32,817 bases of DNA from the NCBI GenBank assembly GCA_017469265.1, contig JAFUGS010000005.1, positions 1 through 32,817 of the forward strand, read 5' to 3'. Origin of the DNA: Clostridia bacterium (GTDB taxonomy: Bacteria > Bacillota > Clostridia > Christensenellales > Aristaeellaceae). The position numbers and the translations under genes were made by a program. Of the stretch, positions 31,104 through 32,817 are shown piece after piece (position 1 is the first letter of the stretch; the number at the start of each line of letters is the position of its first letter). The notes under the pieces are model-generated. The model saw only the letters and a list, made by a program, of their open reading frames with translations, ran no database searches and was not told the origin of the DNA.

Positions 31104-32467
31104 TATTTTCTCACCTCGATCAGATGGCCGCTCTCTTCCATGGCCTTGATAATCTCATCCACGTTCTTCTCGCATTCCTCGGTGCTGCCGGCCTCGGCCA
31201 TGACCCGAAGCACCGGCTCCGTGCCGCTCTTGCGCAGCAGCACGCGGCCGCTGTCCCCCAGCCGCTCCGTGCACCGGCTGACGGCTTCCATGACTTTGGC
31301 GTCTCCCATGGTGCCGTCCTTGTCATCCACCACCACGTTCTTCAGCACCTGGGGATACATCTTGCATCCTTCCGCCAGCACGCTCAGGGGCAGCTGCGTG
31401 TCGATCATCACGCTCATCACCATGATGGCGGTGATGAGGCCGTCCCCGGTCCGGGCATGCTTGCGGAAGATGATGTGCCCGCTCTGCTCGCCGCCGATCA
31501 GATGATCGTATACCTTCATGTTTTCATAGACGTAGCGGTCACCCACCGCGGTCTTTTCATAGTTGATGCCCGCGGCGTCCAGCGCCTTATACAGGCCGAA
31601 ATTGCTCATGATGGTGGTCACCACCGTGTTGCTGGGCAGCTGGCCGCGGCTCTTCATGTACTTCGCGCAGATGTACATGATCTTATCCCCGTTGACCTCT
31701 TCCCCGTTCTCATCCACGGCCAGGCAGCGGTCCGCGTCCCCGTCGAAGGCGAAGCCCACGTCCAGCTTGTTTTCCTTCACGTACTGCTTCAGCTGCTCGA
31801 TATGGGTGCTGCCGCAGTGCAGGTTTTCATTCAGGCCGTCCGGCGTATTGTTGATGACGTATGTTTTCGCGCCCAGGGCGTTGAAAACCGCGGGCCCGAT
31901 CATCCAGCTGGAACCGTTGGCGCAGTCCAGCGCGATCTTGTGGTCATCGAAAGGCTTCGTGGCCAGGTTGGTCAGATAACCGATGTACCGGTTCCGCCCG
32001 GTATAGAAATCCACCGTGCACCCAATTTTATCCTCCACGGCGAAGGGAAGCTCCCCAATCTTGCCGTCGATATAGTCCTCCAGCTGATCCTGCAGGGCGT
32101 CGTCCATCTTTTCGCCCTTGTGGTTCATCAGCTTGATGCCGTTGTCCCAGTAGGGATTGTGGCTGGCGCTGATCATGACGCCGCAGTCAAAGCCCTCCGT
32201 GCGGGTGATATAGCTGACGCAGGGGGTGGTCGTCACATGCAGCAGGTAGGCGTCCGACCCGCTGGCCGTGATGCCCGCGGCCAGTGCGGACTCATACATG
32301 TAGGAAGACCGGCGGGTATCCTTGCCGATCACGATCTTCGCCCGGTCGCCGGTATGCTTCTGTCCGTAATACCATCCGAGGAACCGCCCGGTCTTAAACG
32401 CGTGATCCGCCGTCAGATCCGCGCCGGCTTTTCCCCGAAACCCGTCCGTCCCGAAATACTTGCCCAT
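31103..32467 (-). CDS. glmM: Phosphoglucosamine mutase
   Basis: A 454-residue alpha-D-phosphohexomutase that interconverts glucosamine 6-phosphate and glucosamine 1-phosphate for UDP-GlcNAc and peptidoglycan synthesis. The N-terminus MGKYFGTDGFRG is diagnostic. The active site ISASHNP holds the phosphoserine S102, DGDADR binds magnesium, GGEQSGH binds the sugar, and RKSGTEP near the C-terminus binds phosphate. GAGGAGGG lies just upstream of the ATG, preceded by a small hairpin. It is the first gene of a three-gene operon driven by a consensus promoter at 32552-32580. Confidence 0.97.
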   Translation of the reverse strand: MGKYFGTDGFRGKAGADLTADHAFKTGRFLGWYYGQKHTGDRAKIVIGKDTRRSSYMYESALAAGITASGSDAYLLHVTTTPCVSYITRTEGFDCGVMISASHNPYWDNGIKLMNHKGEKMDDALQDQLEDYIDGKIGELPFAVEDKIGCTVDFYTGRNRYIGYLTNLATKPFDDHKIALDCANGSSWMIGPAVFNALGAKTYVINNTPDGLNENLHCGSTHIEQLKQYVKENKLDVGFAFDGDADRCLAVDENGEEVNGDKIMYICAKYMKSRGQLPSNTVVTTIMSNFGLYKALDAAGINYEKTAVGDRYVYENMKVYDHLIGGEQSGHIIFRKHARTGDGLITAIMVMSVMIDTQLPLSVLAEGCKMYPQVLKNVVVDDKDGTMGDAKVMEAVSRCTERLGDSGRVLLRKSGTEPVLRVMAEAGSTEECEKNVDEIIKAMEESGHLIEVRK

Positions 32468-32480
32468 GAAAACCCTCCTC

Positions 32481-32546
32481 GGGGCGTTGCTGCCCCTTTC
32501 TATTGTTCCATCGCATCAAAAAAACACAACATCATGCGTTGAACAA
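32481..32546 (-). promoter_or_regulatory. Structured 5' leader of glmM
   Basis: From the predicted start near 32545, the minus strand can fold a long stem at the very 5' end: TTGTTC (32546-32541) with GAACAA (32508-32503), and CGCAT (32538-32534) with ATGCG (32516-32512), around a T-rich loop. A second hairpin GGGGC-AGCAAC-GCCCC (32496-32481) lies right before the ribosome-binding site. No T-tract attenuator is seen. Confidence 0.5.
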
Positions 32547-32551
32547 GTTGT

Positions 32552-32580
32552 ATTATAACGTCTTAAATCCCACTTGTCAA
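32552..32580 (-). promoter_or_regulatory. Perfect consensus promoter of the glmM operon
   Basis: On the minus strand TTGACA (32580-32575), a 17-bp spacer and TATAAT (32557-32552). It sits 11 bp after the T-tract of the rRNA operon terminator. Confidence 0.92.
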
Positions 32581-32590
32581 CATCTATACG

Positions 32591-32616
32591 AAAAAACCCG
32601 CTGCTTTCGCAGCGGG
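32591..32616 (-). terminator. Rho-independent terminator of the rRNA operon
   Basis: On the minus strand CCCGCTGC, a GAAA tetraloop, GCAGCGGG and six T. The 8-bp GC-rich stem is perfect. It lies 53 bp after the 3' end of 5S rRNA. Confidence 0.95.
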
Positions 32617-32637
32617 CTGATATGGCAAATGAAATAT

Positions 32638-32660
32638 GCTCCGCTGCAAAGCAGCGGAGC
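32638..32660 (-). repeat. Hairpin between 5S rRNA and terminator
   Basis: A 10-bp perfect stem GCTCCGCTGC / GCAGCGGAGC with a 3-nt loop and no T-tract. It shares the core CCGCTGC/GCAGCGG with the terminator just downstream, so the arms could pair alternatively. A role in 3' processing of 5S precursor is possible. Confidence 0.7.
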
Positions 32661-32669
32661 GATATGGAA

Positions 32670-32785
32670 TCCGGCAGCGACCTACTCTCCCGGGCCGTCT
32701 CCAGCCAAGTACGATCGGCACTGAAGGGCTTAACTTCTGTGTTCGGTATGGGAACAGGTGGAACCCCTTCGTTATCACCACCGGA
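32670..32785 (-). rRNA. rrf: 5S ribosomal RNA
   Basis: On the minus strand the 116-nt molecule begins TCCGGTGGTGATAACG and ends GTCGCTGCCGGA. The ends are complementary (helix I). Conserved 5S segments are visible: CCCATACCGAACACAGAAGT, TTAAGCCC and GGGAGAGTAGGTCGCTGCCG. The 23S-5S spacer continues to the window edge at 32817, so the rest of the rRNA operon should lie to the right on the same strand. Confidence 0.96.
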
Positions 32786-32817
32786 AAGGGTGATCTTTTT
32801 CTTCCCGCCCCCTGACA

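Noticed and set aside
32468-32551. glmS-type ribozyme before glmM
   Set aside because: The leader of about 80 nt is too short and lacks the conserved glmS ribozyme core; only simple stems are seen.
1-32817. Mobile elements, CRISPR arrays and tRNA genes
   Set aside because: No transposase or integrase motifs, no spaced direct repeats and no cloverleaf-like sequences were found on reading both strands.

Overview
The window reads as a high-GC (roughly 60 %) chromosome segment from a monoderm Clostridia-type Firmicute, perhaps a gut or rumen Christensenellales/Aristaeella-like lineage. That placement is inferred from gene content: NrdR, CUT1 sugar transporters without their own ATPase, two-subunit PheRS, DUF5696/Yip1/NHL genes, and TTGACA-17 bp-TATAAT promoters. 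There are no transposases, phage genes, CRISPR arrays or tRNAs. One rRNA gene (5S) enters at the right edge.

Left part (1-5.9 kb): the 3' end of a UvrA-family gene converges on a rhomboid protease. On the minus strand follow nrdR, xylB (xylulokinase), a cytoplasmic pectin methylesterase and a 446-aa sugar-binding protein. This is a plant-polysaccharide (pectin/pentose) catabolic set with separate promoters and one clear terminator.

Centre-left (5.9-17.9 kb): one tightly packed minus-strand operon of eight genes starts from a consensus promoter. It encodes a 960-aa membrane-anchored solute-binding protein with tandem beta-sandwich domains, a first permease pair (one member fused to an N-terminal PH-like cytosolic domain), a secreted NHL beta-propeller protein, a Yip1-family membrane protein, an 858-aa membrane-anchored DUF5696 protein with a probable TIM-barrel, and a second permease pair. 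No ABC ATPase is present. This is the best candidate here for an undescribed system: a multi-part, surface-exposed glycan capture and import machine.

Centre (18.2-23.5 kb): pheS-pheT and dnaA, each with its own promoter and terminator, then a 402-bp gap with three perfect DnaA boxes, one near-match and an AT-rich stretch: a probable oriC. dnaA is followed by pheST, not dnaN.

Right of the origin (23.5-29.5 kb), on the plus strand: an unknown 165-aa protein, a ZnuA-like metal-binding protein, an FHA protein, an FtsW/RodA glycan polymerase, a class B PBP and a secreted CHAP-like cysteine hydrolase. This is a cell-envelope module resembling the actinobacterial fha-rodA-pbpA locus near oriC, without its kinases.

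Far right (29.7-32.8 kb), on the minus strand: an amino-sugar operon glmM - GlmU-C-like acetyltransferase - nagB, then the 5S rRNA of an rRNA operon with its terminator. The rRNA operon would be transcribed against the replication fork if the origin is where the DnaA boxes lie. This conflict is recorded as a finding.
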